NCBI RefSeq assembly: GCF_947495315.1
Contig: NZ_CANLYD010000003.1
Location: 248,001-312,000, forward strand
Reading direction: 5' to 3'
Length of the DNA stretch: 64,000 nucleotides
DNA from: an uncultured Aquimarina sp.
GTDB lineage: Bacteria > Bacteroidota > Bacteroidia > Flavobacteriales > Flavobacteriaceae
Shown: positions 34,909-44,548 of the stretch, one piece after another
How the letters are laid out: each line of letters starts with the position of its first letter
Position numbering within the stretch: the first letter of the stretch is position 1
The notes under the pieces: model-generated
The model's input: only the letters and a program-made list of their open reading frames with translations
The model's database searches: none
Told to the model about the DNA's origin: nothing
Made by a program: the position numbers and the translations under genes

Positions 34909-35631
34909 TTATTTTATCCCTTTACTTTTATTTGTATTTGATTCATTTAAAATAATAAGTTTTTGCCATATTTTTCTGCTTAGGCCTGTTGTAAGCACCT
35001 CAATCTCATTTACTGCTCGTACAACTGCTTCATCCGGTAAACTTTGAGAATATAAAGCAGCTACTTTGCCAACGAGAGCGGTAGCTTCAGAACAATAATC
35101 CAGATATCTCTGCAGTTCGAATCTGGTAAACGTTCGTTTAGGTGAATTTTCTGTGGCAGATTCTGGTAAATCGGTTAGATTAGGATCTTTGGTCAACTGA
35201 TGCATATCAATCACATGAGCAATAACTCTAAGTTCATTGAGAGATTTAAGCGCACGTTTTGTCTTTAACCTGGACTCTAATGAAACTAAAAAGAAAATAG
35301 CTGCACCTAATAGGATGATATCATTAAATATAGCTTCTGATATAGAAACAATATTGCTAAGTGTCGTGTTTTCTATTCGTAAGTCAATATAAGTAATACT
35401 ATAGATTAATCCACCTAATCCAATTAATATCACCAAGTATGCGAAAATTCTCAAAGATAGGTTTGGTTTGGAAATCCAATCTATATTTTGTTTACTATCT
35501 TGAGCGGTTTGCAAAAAATTATGGCATACTTTTTTAAGTCCCGAATCAGGAAATCTATCAGAGATTCGTTTCTCTAATAAAGAGATCGTATCAATGATTT
35601 TTTCGGGATCCAGTTTTAAAGGGTTACTCAT
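34909..35631 (-). CDS. Two-span membrane protein of unknown function
   Basis: 240 residues. Two membrane helices at about 85-103 (IFAYLVILIGLGGLIYSI) and 126-143 (DIILLGAAIFFLVSL). The soluble N-terminal part is helical; the C-terminal part (LNELRVIAHVIDMHQLTKDP... LQRYLDYCSEATALVGKVAALY) is also helical. No motif I recognise. It is on the same strand as trmL and the DinB gene with short gaps (8 bp each), so probably one transcript. Confidence 0.8.
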   Translation of the reverse strand: MSNPLKLDPEKIIDTISLLEKRISDRFPDSGLKKVCHNFLQTAQDSKQNIDWISKPNLSLRIFAYLVILIGLGGLIYSITYIDLRIENTTLSNIVSISEAIFNDIILLGAAIFFLVSLESRLKTKRALKSLNELRVIAHVIDMHQLTKDPNLTDLPESATENSPKRTFTRFELQRYLDYCSEATALVGKVAALYSQSLPDEAVVRAVNEIEVLTTGLSRKIWQKLIILNESNTNKSKGIK

Positions 35632-35639
35632 ATTCTTAA

Positions 35640-36290
35640 TTATACAGGAAGCCTTTTAACAATAAACTTCATCTGCCCACGATGATTGGATTCGTGCTCA
35701 CATACGTGAAACCACTTAGCATAATTATTGGTAGGTTGATTGCCAAAAAACGGCTCAGACTTCATGATCCATTCGTCGTCTCTTTTGGCAAATTCTTTTT
35801 TTGTTACTTCTCTAACCTCCTCAAGTGTTTGAAGATAATAATCAATAGAGTTTCCTTTAATTATTTCTCTTCCTTTTTTACCTAAACCACTGGCAATATC
35901 CCATTCTTTTTTTATGTCTTCATCCCACTTGCCCCATTCTATTTCGTCAAAGGTGTTAAGCTGATAATATCTTTCTGTTGCTGCTAGATGTAATAGCATT
36001 GCACCAATTGAATTGGATTGCTCATCAATTTGAAAATCTAATTGCGCTACCGTAAGACCTTTAACGGTTCTAACAACCCAAGCTCTCATCATGGTCATCG
36101 TAGATAATAATGTGCCAATTTGTGGAGAATATCCTTTTTGAGGGCCGACTAAATAGATGTTATCTGAAGTGTCTATAGAAGCAGTTTCATCTGTAAAACT
36201 GATCAAAGGAGTAGCTGCAAGTCCTGCTGTAAGTATTGCCGAACCTTTGATGAATTTTCTTCTACTTGTTTTGTTGGATTCTTTTTTCAT
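35640..36290 (-). CDS. DinB-family protein with twin-arginine signal
   Basis: 216 residues. N-terminus KTSRRKFIKGSAILTAGLAA is a Tat-type signal. The mature part has DinB four-helix features with metal-binding His: MLLHLAATERYYQ, then a final HVCEHESNHRGQMKFIVKRL. DinB folds often bind a metal and act in thiol-dependent transfer, but secreted members are functionally unknown. It begins the set DinB, membrane protein, trmL. Confidence 0.88.
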   Translation of the reverse strand: MKKESNKTSRRKFIKGSAILTAGLAATPLISFTDETASIDTSDNIYLVGPQKGYSPQIGTLLSTMTMMRAWVVRTVKGLTVAQLDFQIDEQSNSIGAMLLHLAATERYYQLNTFDEIEWGKWDEDIKKEWDIASGLGKKGREIIKGNSIDYYLQTLEEVREVTKKEFAKRDDEWIMKSEPFFGNQPTNNYAKWFHVCEHESNHRGQMKFIVKRLPV

Positions 36291-36335
36291 CGTTAAAATA
36301 TTTTAGAATGAATAATTAAGCTGATACCCTTGTTT

Positions 36336-38504
36336 TTATTTAACTGTAACAGGAAACCCGCGATCTTTCATTAAGGCTTCTATTTTAGCATCACGACCAC
36401 GAAACAATCTATAGGCTTCTGCTGGATCCATTGCATTTCTAGGAGCAAAGAGATACTTAACTAATTTGGCTGCAACTTCTTTGTCATAGAATCCATCAGG
36501 AGCTTCAGCAAAGGCTTCTGCTGCATCCGATGTTAATACATCTGCCCACATATATCCATAATAGGCAGTTGCATATCCTTCTCCAGAAAATACATGTCCA
36601 AAATGAGGAGTACGATGACGCATTACTAATTCTTTCGGCATATCTAGTGCTGCTAAGGTTTCTTTTTCAAATGCATCCACATCAATATTTGATGGATCTG
36701 CTAAATGAAATTTCATGTCCATCAATGCAGATGCTAAATACTCCGTAGTAGCAAACCCTTGATTAAAAGTAGCTGCTTTCTTCACTTTAGCAACTAATGC
36801 TTTTGGCATAGGTTCTCCTGTCTTATAATGAACTAAATAAGTATCAATTACTTTATCTGTAGATAACCAACGTTCTAATAATTGAGATTGAAACTCAGTG
36901 TAATCTCTAACACCACCATTAAGAGTTGGATATCGTACTTCTGAAGAGAAAAAATGTAGTGCGTGACCGAATTCATGAAAAAATGTTGTTGCATCATCCC
37001 AGGATACTAAAATCGGTTCTCCTGGAGCCGGTTTTACAAAATTTGAATTATTAGATGCCAATACTGTTTTTTTACCATCAAAAGTGGTATGACTTCTATA
37101 GGTTGTTGCCCAGGCTCCAGAACGTTTTCCTGTTCTGGCAAAAGGGTCCAAATACCATAAACCTATATGTTCTCCAGAAGTTTTATCCTTTACTTCCCAA
37201 ACATTAACATCTTCGTGGAATACAGGAACGATTCCTTTTGCTACTGGAGTAAATTCATAATTAAACAATTCTCCAGCAACAAAAAACATAGCTTCTCTAA
37301 GCTTATCTAATTGTAAATATTGCTTTACCTCGTCAGAATCGAGATCATACTTTTTCTTTCTAACTTTTTCTGCATAATATCTATAATCCCAAGGTTCAAT
37401 AGTAATATTATCTTTATTAGCATCCGCTACAGCTTGCATATCGGCTACTTCTTCTTTTACTCGGGCAATAGCAGCTGGCCACACAGCATTCATTAATTTC
37501 ATAGCATTCTCAGGATTCTTCGCCATTCTATTCTGTAATCGCCAATCTGCATAATTATCATATCCTAATAAGGCTACGCGCTCTTTTCTTAACTTTAGAA
37601 TTTTAGCAATATTCTCATTGTTATCTTTGTCATCTCCGTTATCACCTCTGGAGTAATAGTTTTTCCAGACTTTTTCTCGTAGTTCTCTCTCCGTAGAATA
37701 CTTGAGGAACGGATCCATAGAAGATCTTGTATTGGTTACGGCGTATTTACCTTCTTGTCCTTTGTCTGCAGCTGCTTTACCATATGCGTTGATCAAAGGT
37801 TCCGATAATCCTCCTAATTGATCTTTAGTAAGGTAGATTACATATCCTTCCTCGTCTGCTAAAATGTTATTCGAAAAATTGGTGTATAATTCGGATAATT
37901 CTTTATTTATTTCTGCGTAGCGTTTCTTTTTTTCTGTGTCTAATTCAGCACCATTCATAGCAAATTGTTCATAGGTCAATTGCACTACGCGTTGTTGATC
38001 TGCTTCCAAGGGTTGTTTCTGAGCATTATCATATACTGTCTTAATTCTTTGGAATAAAATTTCGTTTTGAGATATTTTAGAACGAAAATCAGATAATTTC
38101 GGAGCCATTTCCTTTTGAATCTCTCTAAACTCAGGAGATGACATATTGCTACTTAGAATTCCATAATATGTAAAAACTCTGTTCAGTTCTTGTCCTGACT
38201 TTTCTAACGGAACAATAGTGTTTTCAAAAGTTGGAGCTTCGTTATTACTTGTAATAACATCAATATCCGCTAGGTTCAATTCCATACCTTTTTCTAAAGC
38301 AGGCTTGATATCGGCAATATTCATTTTGTCAAAAGCAGGAGTGCCACTATAAGGTCCTGTCCATTCCGCTAATAATGTATTTGAGATCTTTTCTTTTGGA
38401 TGTGTGTTTTCCACGGTTTCTTTCTTTTTATTACAACTGGTCATAGCGATCAAGGAGAAGATCACTATAGTTTGGAGTGTTTTTGAGATGTGCTGAGTAT
38501 TCAT
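36336..38504 (-). CDS. M3-family metallopeptidase (dipeptidyl carboxypeptidase-like) lipoprotein
   Basis: 722 residues, matching Dcp length. A lipoprotein signal ends at AMTSC (Cys24). The zinc site is FFHEFGHALHFF (HEFGH) near residue 510 with a downstream Glu; substrate-binding His and Tyr appear in RHRTPHFGHVFSGEGYATAYYGYMW. Dcp removes C-terminal dipeptides. The lipid anchor places it in the envelope, on the periplasmic or outer surface. Confidence 0.94.
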   Translation of the reverse strand: MNTQHISKTLQTIVIFSLIAMTSCNKKKETVENTHPKEKISNTLLAEWTGPYSGTPAFDKMNIADIKPALEKGMELNLADIDVITSNNEAPTFENTIVPLEKSGQELNRVFTYYGILSSNMSSPEFREIQKEMAPKLSDFRSKISQNEILFQRIKTVYDNAQKQPLEADQQRVVQLTYEQFAMNGAELDTEKKKRYAEINKELSELYTNFSNNILADEEGYVIYLTKDQLGGLSEPLINAYGKAAADKGQEGKYAVTNTRSSMDPFLKYSTERELREKVWKNYYSRGDNGDDKDNNENIAKILKLRKERVALLGYDNYADWRLQNRMAKNPENAMKLMNAVWPAAIARVKEEVADMQAVADANKDNITIEPWDYRYYAEKVRKKKYDLDSDEVKQYLQLDKLREAMFFVAGELFNYEFTPVAKGIVPVFHEDVNVWEVKDKTSGEHIGLWYLDPFARTGKRSGAWATTYRSHTTFDGKKTVLASNNSNFVKPAPGEPILVSWDDATTFFHEFGHALHFFSSEVRYPTLNGGVRDYTEFQSQLLERWLSTDKVIDTYLVHYKTGEPMPKALVAKVKKAATFNQGFATTEYLASALMDMKFHLADPSNIDVDAFEKETLAALDMPKELVMRHRTPHFGHVFSGEGYATAYYGYMWADVLTSDAAEAFAEAPDGFYDKEVAAKLVKYLFAPRNAMDPAEAYRLFRGRDAKIEALMKDRGFPVTVK

Positions 38505-38533
38505 GTTGTTATATTTAATTCTTTAATTCTTTT

Positions 38534-38650
38534 GCGTTAGGGATAGCAGTGGCATCCTTTTTATGTCAGTTCGAGTGTCCGCCTTAGGCGGATGTATCGA
38601 GAACAAGTAAAAAGATATAACGAATAGCCCGACCTGCCTGAAGCAGGAAC
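38534..38650. repeat. Structured intergenic repeat element (long imperfect stem with GC hairpins)
   Basis: Between the two peptidase genes: GTTAGGGATAGCAGTGGCATC begins at 38536 and AAAAAGATATAACGAATAGCCC ends near 38630, with CTTTTT/AAAAAG and GGG/CCC able to pair. Inside are TCGAG...TATCGA ends around TCCGCC-TTA-GGCGGA (38578-38592), and after it CCTGC-CTGAA-GCAGG (38633-38647). From memory, very similar elements occur in many Bacteroidota intergenic regions; the function is not known to me. Confidence 0.6.
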
Positions 38651-38680
38651 GTCATTATAAGTATTCTACTATCAACTAAT

Positions 38681-41161
38681 CTACAATCTAAACTTATTGT
38701 TATTAGTAAGGAAAATTGCATTTACAAAAAACAGTTTTCCGTTTTCCCAGAAAGATCTGAATAATGGATTGTCTACCAAGTAAATTACGCTTCCACTACC
38801 CATTCTGGCTTCACCAAAAACCAATGAATTTTTAAGTCCTTTAAAAGCATCTTTGCCAGAAAAACCTGAAACACTTGTTGGCTCTTCGATATAGGCTACG
38901 TTATATCCATCTTGTAAAAACTTATAAGAACTGCTTCCTAATTTCAAACTAAAATAGATGTCCTCATATCCAAAGGCTAATGGATGCGAAGTGTCTACTT
39001 TAGTTTTGTAAATACTTCCAGTAATAAAGTCTTTAACTCTTTCACGTTCACGTTTGTCATAAGGTATTAGATTTCCAATGGAATCTTTTTTCTCTTCTTC
39101 AGGTTTGTTACTTTTTAAGTCAAAACCGTCTTTGTTAGCAAAGGCGTTTACTGCATTAGCAATTGCGATTACTTTTCCTCCGCTTCGAATCCATTCCTTT
39201 AACTTATCGAGTGAGTTTTTATCCAAATATCCACCATAATATCCATTAGGAAGTATTAATACATCGTACTTATCAAGATTAACTCTTTTGAAATAATCTG
39301 TATCAATAGAAGAGATTGGGTATTGTAGTTGTTGCTCAAAGAAATGCCAGATTTCTCCATAACTTAGCGATGAGGTATAGTTTCCTTTTAATACCGCTAT
39401 ACGCTGATTATTAATCAATTTTACATCAGGTGATCCAAAGTCAACTCCATTTGAAGCAAAACTAGAGGTTGTAGTATATAGTTTACGATCATGCTTGTTA
39501 GCAATATCAATTACAGTTTTGTTATAATCCTTTGTTTTACGATTATCACTTTTGGTTATAATCAGGCTCCCTTTTTTGAACTTTTCTCCATTATTCTCGA
39601 AGTTTTTTTCACTAAATCGCACTCTGATTTTATTATTTAGAAGATCAGCCAGAAAAGCAGCATCATCCAGACTATTCCATTTTGCAATATATCCTGCTCC
39701 AGATGGATTGGCAGTATTAGTAATTTGATTGCTTTTTTTACTTCCATTCGCAGGTATTAAAGAAGTAGAGGCGATAGCTTCTAATCCATATGCATGCGGA
39801 ATACTCCAGGCAGTAATATCATAGGTGAGAGGTTCGCTTAATTTTGCATCTGGTTCGAATAGTACTTTCACCATTTTACCTTTAGGTTGGTCTGTACTTA
39901 CAACTAATGCTCCATTAGCATTGATACTACCTTGCTTATTTTCTCTAAAATTAAAACCGGATATCTTAGCACTATTGGTGTATCCATATTTTATCTCGTG
40001 CTTGTCCAATAGTTCTGTTAGGGCCTTGATTTTGTCTTCATGACCGTTAAGCACGTAACTTTTATACTTTAAGGATGAGTTATTAAAGAATTTTTTGAAT
40101 TCTGAGTTTAACTTTGTAGCATTTTTTGAAGATATTTCTACAGTGGATAATCCTGTTGTTGTATGATGTAAAGCACGATCTTTTAATGTCAATACATATC
40201 CTTCATCAGTTTGAATACCCAATCCTGCACGTCCGTGACCTGCTTGTTCATAAGTCATACCGATTGCTCCCATAAAAGTAGGGTATGTGTCTCCATAACT
40301 AGGATATAGTAGGTCAAAACGTTCTTTGGTAAAAAATAACCAACCTTCTGCATCAAAGTATCTGGCATGATTTTTACCAATTTGAGTTTGAAAATCTCTT
40401 TGCCAAGGTGTAATAATTTCATGAAATGGCTCTGCTGCTGGCGCAAAATAATAAGGCTCATTAATACCTTGCTCATGAAAATCTACATGAACGTGTGGCA
40501 TCCATTTATTATAAGCGGTTAAGCGACTATAGGATTCTACTTGTGTTGCCCAAGCCCAATCTCTATTAAGATCAAAAAGATAATGATTAGGTCTTCCTCC
40601 CGGCCAAGGTTCGTTATGTTCTGTAGCATTCTGATCTACATTATAAGGTGTAGCTTTGGTTTGGTTGTACCAATTGGCGTAACGATCTCTTCCATCAGGA
40701 TTTACACAAGGATCCATAATAACTACCGTATTGTTTAACCATTCTTTTTTTGTAGTAATAAGCTCGTAAATAGTTTTCATAGAAGCTTCAGTACTCGAAG
40801 CTTCATTACCATGAACATTATAACTAAGCCATACTACCGCAATTTGTGCATTACTACTTCCGACTACGATACCAGTATTTTTAAGGTGATCAAGACGAAT
40901 GTTTTCAATGTTTTTTTGATTCTCAGCACTAGTGATGATAGCATAAGTTAATGGTCTTCGCTCATTTGTTTTTCCATAGGTTTGATAAGTAACTAAATCA
41001 GAGTTGGCAGCAACGTGATTAAAATAGTTTACTACATTTGCGTGACGTGTAAACTGACTGCCAATTTCATATCCTAAAAATGAAGCCGGAGATTGAACAC
41101 TGTTTTGTGCAGATACCCAAGTTGTGAATACAACAAGGAGCGTTAAGAGAATTTTTTTCAT
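38681..41161 (-). CDS. M14-family zinc carboxypeptidase, large exported form
   Basis: 826 residues with a signal peptide cut near WVSAQ. The M14 catalytic domain has NVHGNEASSTEAS (HxxE zinc ligands) near 115, CVNPDGRDRYANWYN (Arg for C-terminal carboxylate), and HVDFHEQGINEPYY with the third His. A long C-terminal region (~400-826) resembles a glutamine-amidotransferase-like fold (DVLILPNGYYGGYLD, WIRSGGKVIAIANAV). Likely releases amino acids from extracellular peptides. It has its own transcript, divergent from bshC. Confidence 0.92.
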   Translation of the reverse strand: MKKILLTLLVVFTTWVSAQNSVQSPASFLGYEIGSQFTRHANVVNYFNHVAANSDLVTYQTYGKTNERRPLTYAIITSAENQKNIENIRLDHLKNTGIVVGSSNAQIAVVWLSYNVHGNEASSTEASMKTIYELITTKKEWLNNTVVIMDPCVNPDGRDRYANWYNQTKATPYNVDQNATEHNEPWPGGRPNHYLFDLNRDWAWATQVESYSRLTAYNKWMPHVHVDFHEQGINEPYYFAPAAEPFHEIITPWQRDFQTQIGKNHARYFDAEGWLFFTKERFDLLYPSYGDTYPTFMGAIGMTYEQAGHGRAGLGIQTDEGYVLTLKDRALHHTTTGLSTVEISSKNATKLNSEFKKFFNNSSLKYKSYVLNGHEDKIKALTELLDKHEIKYGYTNSAKISGFNFRENKQGSINANGALVVSTDQPKGKMVKVLFEPDAKLSEPLTYDITAWSIPHAYGLEAIASTSLIPANGSKKSNQITNTANPSGAGYIAKWNSLDDAAFLADLLNNKIRVRFSEKNFENNGEKFKKGSLIITKSDNRKTKDYNKTVIDIANKHDRKLYTTTSSFASNGVDFGSPDVKLINNQRIAVLKGNYTSSLSYGEIWHFFEQQLQYPISSIDTDYFKRVNLDKYDVLILPNGYYGGYLDKNSLDKLKEWIRSGGKVIAIANAVNAFANKDGFDLKSNKPEEEKKDSIGNLIPYDKRERERVKDFITGSIYKTKVDTSHPLAFGYEDIYFSLKLGSSSYKFLQDGYNVAYIEEPTSVSGFSGKDAFKGLKNSLVFGEARMGSGSVIYLVDNPLFRSFWENGKLFFVNAIFLTNNNKFRL

Positions 41162-41373
41162 TGATGAACTTTTAATTTCGGTAAAATACCGCCTTAAATT
41201 TAGGATATAAATCGTATTAACTAAATTTTAGGATTTGTGATAACCTATATTTATAAATTTAGGTTTATCGAATATTATCAAATAAAGTTAATCGAGTGAC
41301 TATTAAAAAAAATATAAAAAAATAGATGCAATCACAATCTACCGTATATTTATCGACCTAAAAAGACCACCCT

Positions 41374-42969
41374 ATGCCTAGTGACTGTATTCCGTTTAGA
41401 GAAACAAATTACTTTTCATCTTTTATTTGTGATTATTTAGACGAAAAACCAGAACTAAAAGAATTTTATCATCGATTTCCAAAGCTGGATAATTTTAAGG
41501 ATCAACTCCAGGAAAAACAACAATCTTTTCCGATGGAAAACCGTCTTGTATTGAAAGCGTCTTTGTCTTCTCAATATGGAAATGTCGATATTTCTGAAGC
41601 TACTCAAAAGAATCTCGATCTTCTGGATAAGGATACCACTTTTACCATCACTACTGGACATCAATTGAATCTATTTACAGGTCCTTTATATTTTTTATAT
41701 AAAATAGTTTCTACGATTAATCTTACGAGTATATTAAAAGAAAAGCATCCAGAATATGATTTTGTTCCGATATATTGGATGGCAACGGAGGATCATGATT
41801 TTGATGAAATCAACTATTTTAATTTTAAAGGAAAAAAAATTCATTGGAATCGCAAAGATGGTGGTGCAGTAGGAGTTTTTGATACCGAAGGATTAGATAA
41901 AGTTTTTGAGATTTTTTCTTCAGAAATTGGATCTGGACGAAATGCAGAACGATTAAAGTCTCTTTTCAAAGAAGCTTATTTGAAACATAATACATTGGCT
42001 GATGCTACCAGGTACTTGGCTAATGAGTTATTTAGAGAATATGGTTTGGTGGTTGTAGATGGGGATGATAAAGAGCTGAAAAGTCTTTTTATTCCATATG
42101 TAAAGAAAGAATTAGAGGAACAAGTTTCTTATAATAGTGTATTGCCAAAAGCAGAAAAATTAGAAGCAAAAGGATATAAGGTACAAGTTAATCCCAGAGA
42201 AATTAATCTGTTTTATCTTTCTGAAGGATTACGAGAACGCATTATAGAAAAGGAAGGTAGTTATTTTGTTAATGATACAGAGATTTCCTGGAGCAAGAGT
42301 GAACTACTAAAAGAACTCTCTGAGTTCCCGGAGCGGTTTAGTCCTAATGTAATGATGAGGCCTTTGTATCAAGAGGTGATTTTACCAAATCTTTGCTACA
42401 TCGGTGGAGGAGGAGAATTAGCATATTGGTTAGAGTTAAAAGATTATTTTGAAGCTGTGGAGATTCCATTTCCGATGTTGTTATTGCGTAATTCTGTTTT
42501 AATTCAAACCGAAAAACAAGCAGATAAAATCAAGAAGTTAGCTATTACGGATACAGAATTGTTTTTAAAACAATATGAGCTGATTAATCGAAAGGTGCGA
42601 CAAATATCCAATATTGATATTAATTTTGATCCTCAGCGTAAACTTCTAAAAGAACAGTTTGAAGGAATGTATGAGTTAGCTGAGCAAACGGATGTTACTT
42701 TTGTAAATGCTGTGAAGGCTCAAGAAGTAAAGCAAATCAAAGGATTAGATATGTTAGAAAAACGATTGCTAAAAGCCCAAAGAATAAAACTTAGTGATCA
42801 GGTACAGCGATTGACTACAATCCAAAACGAACTATTTCCTAATCAAAGTTTACAAGAACGAAACACCAATTTCTCTGAAATGTATCTGGAATATGGGGAG
42901 GAATTGATTTCGGAATTGATAAAACAGCTCGATCCTTTATGTGGGGAGTTTATGGTTTTAAAACAGTAG
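41374..42969 (+). CDS. bshC: Bacillithiol biosynthesis cysteine-adding enzyme BshC
   Basis: 531 residues, the expected length. Markers: TITTGHQLNLFTGPLYFLYKI near residue 95, PIYWMATEDHDFDEINYFNFKGKKIHW, NVMMRPLYQEVILPNLCYIGGGGELAYW. A coiled-coil tail (KQADKIKKLA... LEKRLLKAQRIKL) matches the family. It adds Cys to GlcN-malate in the last step of bacillithiol synthesis. Monocistronic, divergent from the M14 gene across ~210 bp. Confidence 0.97.
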   Translation: MPSDCIPFRETNYFSSFICDYLDEKPELKEFYHRFPKLDNFKDQLQEKQQSFPMENRLVLKASLSSQYGNVDISEATQKNLDLLDKDTTFTITTGHQLNLFTGPLYFLYKIVSTINLTSILKEKHPEYDFVPIYWMATEDHDFDEINYFNFKGKKIHWNRKDGGAVGVFDTEGLDKVFEIFSSEIGSGRNAERLKSLFKEAYLKHNTLADATRYLANELFREYGLVVVDGDDKELKSLFIPYVKKELEEQVSYNSVLPKAEKLEAKGYKVQVNPREINLFYLSEGLRERIIEKEGSYFVNDTEISWSKSELLKELSEFPERFSPNVMMRPLYQEVILPNLCYIGGGGELAYWLELKDYFEAVEIPFPMLLLRNSVLIQTEKQADKIKKLAITDTELFLKQYELINRKVRQISNIDINFDPQRKLLKEQFEGMYELAEQTDVTFVNAVKAQEVKQIKGLDMLEKRLLKAQRIKLSDQVQRLTTIQNELFPNQSLQERNTNFSEMYLEYGEELISELIKQLDPLCGEFMVLKQ

Positions 42970-43065
42970 GGCATAGTTACAGATATCTGATGTTTTATAT
43001 AAACTAGCTATCTATTATGATTTTTAATGCAAGAAAATAGAATTATTACTATTTTACTTACTAGC

Positions 43066-43524
43066 TCATTTATTTGGTCTTATTTTCTTTTCAGAAATGG
43101 ACATAACGATACTTCTGGGAGGTGTATTTTTCTCGATCAATTTAGTATTCATTTTCTCAGAAATCCCAACAGCTTCCCAAATCATTTTTTTAATATCCTC
43201 TTTAGGGAAAAATTCGAAGTCTTTTACCTTAATGTGTCTTATTAGTTTTCCTTTTCCATTCAGCTTAATACTAGTATTTGTTAATTCTACTCCCCGATTA
43301 AACCCGAAATTTACGTGTTGTGAGTAAAGTGCAATATGACAAAATGCGTCTTTAAGTTTTTCTGATTTTGAATACCCTATTGCAACGGCATTGTAATCAT
43401 CCCAAATCAACTCATTGGCTTGCGGTACTAACTCTGTTATAAAATTCCGCAATTCTAATGTCAACTTTTGAATTCCCTGATCGTAGGGTTCTATGAATTT
43501 TTTTAGTTGTGGATTTGCTTTCAT
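43066..43524 (-). CDS. DUF1801 family protein
   Basis: 152 residues, soluble. Typical blocks: IQKLTLELRNFITELVPQANELIWDDYNAVAIGYS, FCHIALYSQHVNFGFNRG and KGKLIRHIKVKDFEFFPKEDIKKMIWEA. Fold is YdhG-like; function unknown. It lies directly beyond (to the left of) the hairpin element A (43561-43688), with the element upstream of its start. Confidence 0.88.
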   Translation of the reverse strand: MKANPQLKKFIEPYDQGIQKLTLELRNFITELVPQANELIWDDYNAVAIGYSKSEKLKDAFCHIALYSQHVNFGFNRGVELTNTSIKLNGKGKLIRHIKVKDFEFFPKEDIKKMIWEAVGISEKMNTKLIEKNTPPRSIVMSISEKKIRPNK

Positions 43525-43560
43525 TTTATGTTTTTTTGAAGCTTTTAGGTAAAGTGCTCA

Positions 43561-43688
43561 TGTATGGTTAATTGCAGAGGCTAGAACTAAGGTAATAAAT
43601 AGAAAAATAAAAAGTAGAGGAGAATCTGTAGGATTTTCCGAGTACACAGAGAACTAGCAATTTATTATATAGGTATTGTTGTAACTGC
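43561..43688. repeat. Hairpin element A, homologous to 50322-50454 (attC-like layout)
   Basis: Shares with element B the start TGTATGGTTAATTGC (43561-43575), the apical stem GGAGAATC-TGTAG-GATTTTCC (43619-43639) and the right arm GAACTAGCAATTTATTATAT (43651-43670) then GTTGT. TAATTGC at 43569-43575 can pair with GCAATTTA (43657-43664). It lies 67 bp past the stop of the minus-strand gene at 43756. No coding frame. Confidence 0.65.
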
Positions 43689-43755
43689 TTTATTCTTCCA
43701 CTTCCAGAGTTACATCTTTGTTTATTATTTTTTTATTCTATTAGGGTAGAGTAAA

Positions 43756-44307
43756 TTATTGAAACAAAACATATCTTGGAGGAATAAGTCCGTTAAGTCG
43801 CATATAAACTAGCATTTGTGCTCTGTGATGTGTTATGTGGTCCGCAAGCAATAATAAAATTTGTCTTTTTGTTCTATTTAAGTCGAAATAGTCTAATCTA
43901 TCTTCAAGTTTATTTGTGTCAAATTTTGTGATAAATTCTATGGTTTTTTCGAAAGTCTTGTCTAGTGTAGCAATCATTTCTTTTTTCGATTTCTTATCAA
44001 CTTTAAGTTCTGTGTCGGTATTCCAATCTCTTGCTTCACGTCCACCCATTAATGATTGACTATGCCAATCCATAGCCCAACTAATATGCATTAAATTTTC
44101 GGCAAAACTCAATGATTCAGGTGTTGCTTTGAATCCGTATTTGTTCTCTGGCATGGTTTCCGCAACAAGAATTAAATACTTTCTTGAATTTTCTAATCGT
44201 TCCAAATATTCATTAACAAAATCATTCTGTTGAGCAATCAGAGGCGATACAAATAAGGATAATAGCATTATAGATGTCAGAATTAATATACTTCTTTTTA
44301 TTCTCAT
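43756..44307 (-). CDS. Exported DinB-like protein
   Basis: 183 residues with a signal peptide (ends near PLIAQQ). The mature part has DinB-superfamily features: NLMHISWAMDWHSQSLMGG and the terminal LLADHITHHRAQMLVYMRLNGLIPP with the His pattern. Related to the exported DinB protein at 35640 but distinct. The function of exported members is unknown. It is a small accessory gene, 3' flanked by hairpin element A. Confidence 0.88.
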   Translation of the reverse strand: MRIKRSILILTSIMLLSLFVSPLIAQQNDFVNEYLERLENSRKYLILVAETMPENKYGFKATPESLSFAENLMHISWAMDWHSQSLMGGREARDWNTDTELKVDKKSKKEMIATLDKTFEKTIEFITKFDTNKLEDRLDYFDLNRTKRQILLLLADHITHHRAQMLVYMRLNGLIPPRYVLFQ

Positions 44308-44396
44308 TTCTTCAGATTTTAAATTTCTGTTGTTTTCGAAATTATAATATTCTGCTCAATTCAAGCAATTAAACTAAATTCTTCTTGTTTATTTTT

Positions 44397-44537
44397 TGAT
44401 TGTCCGTAATGTCTCATAATAATAACATGAATGTCGGGTCGAGCGCAGTCGAGACCTTATTTTTAACACTTTAGGTTTAATGACCTCTCGACTGCGCTCG
44501 AGGAGACAATGGGTTATGACAGATTACGGATATTCAA
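44397..44537. repeat. REP/MITE-like inverted-repeat element
   Basis: Outer arms: TCCGTAATGTCTCATAA at 44403 and, inverted, TTATGACAGATTACGGAT at 44515. Inner arms: TCGAGCGCAGTCGAGA (from 44439) and its perfect reverse complement TCTCGACTGCGCTCGA (from 44487). No gene. The GC-rich inner arms stand out from the AT-rich surroundings. Confidence 0.75.
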
Positions 44538-44548
44538 TTTTATTTTTA

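Noticed and set aside
40255..40738. Alternative frames within the M14 peptidase gene
   Set aside because: Low-complexity shadows of a full-length intact gene.
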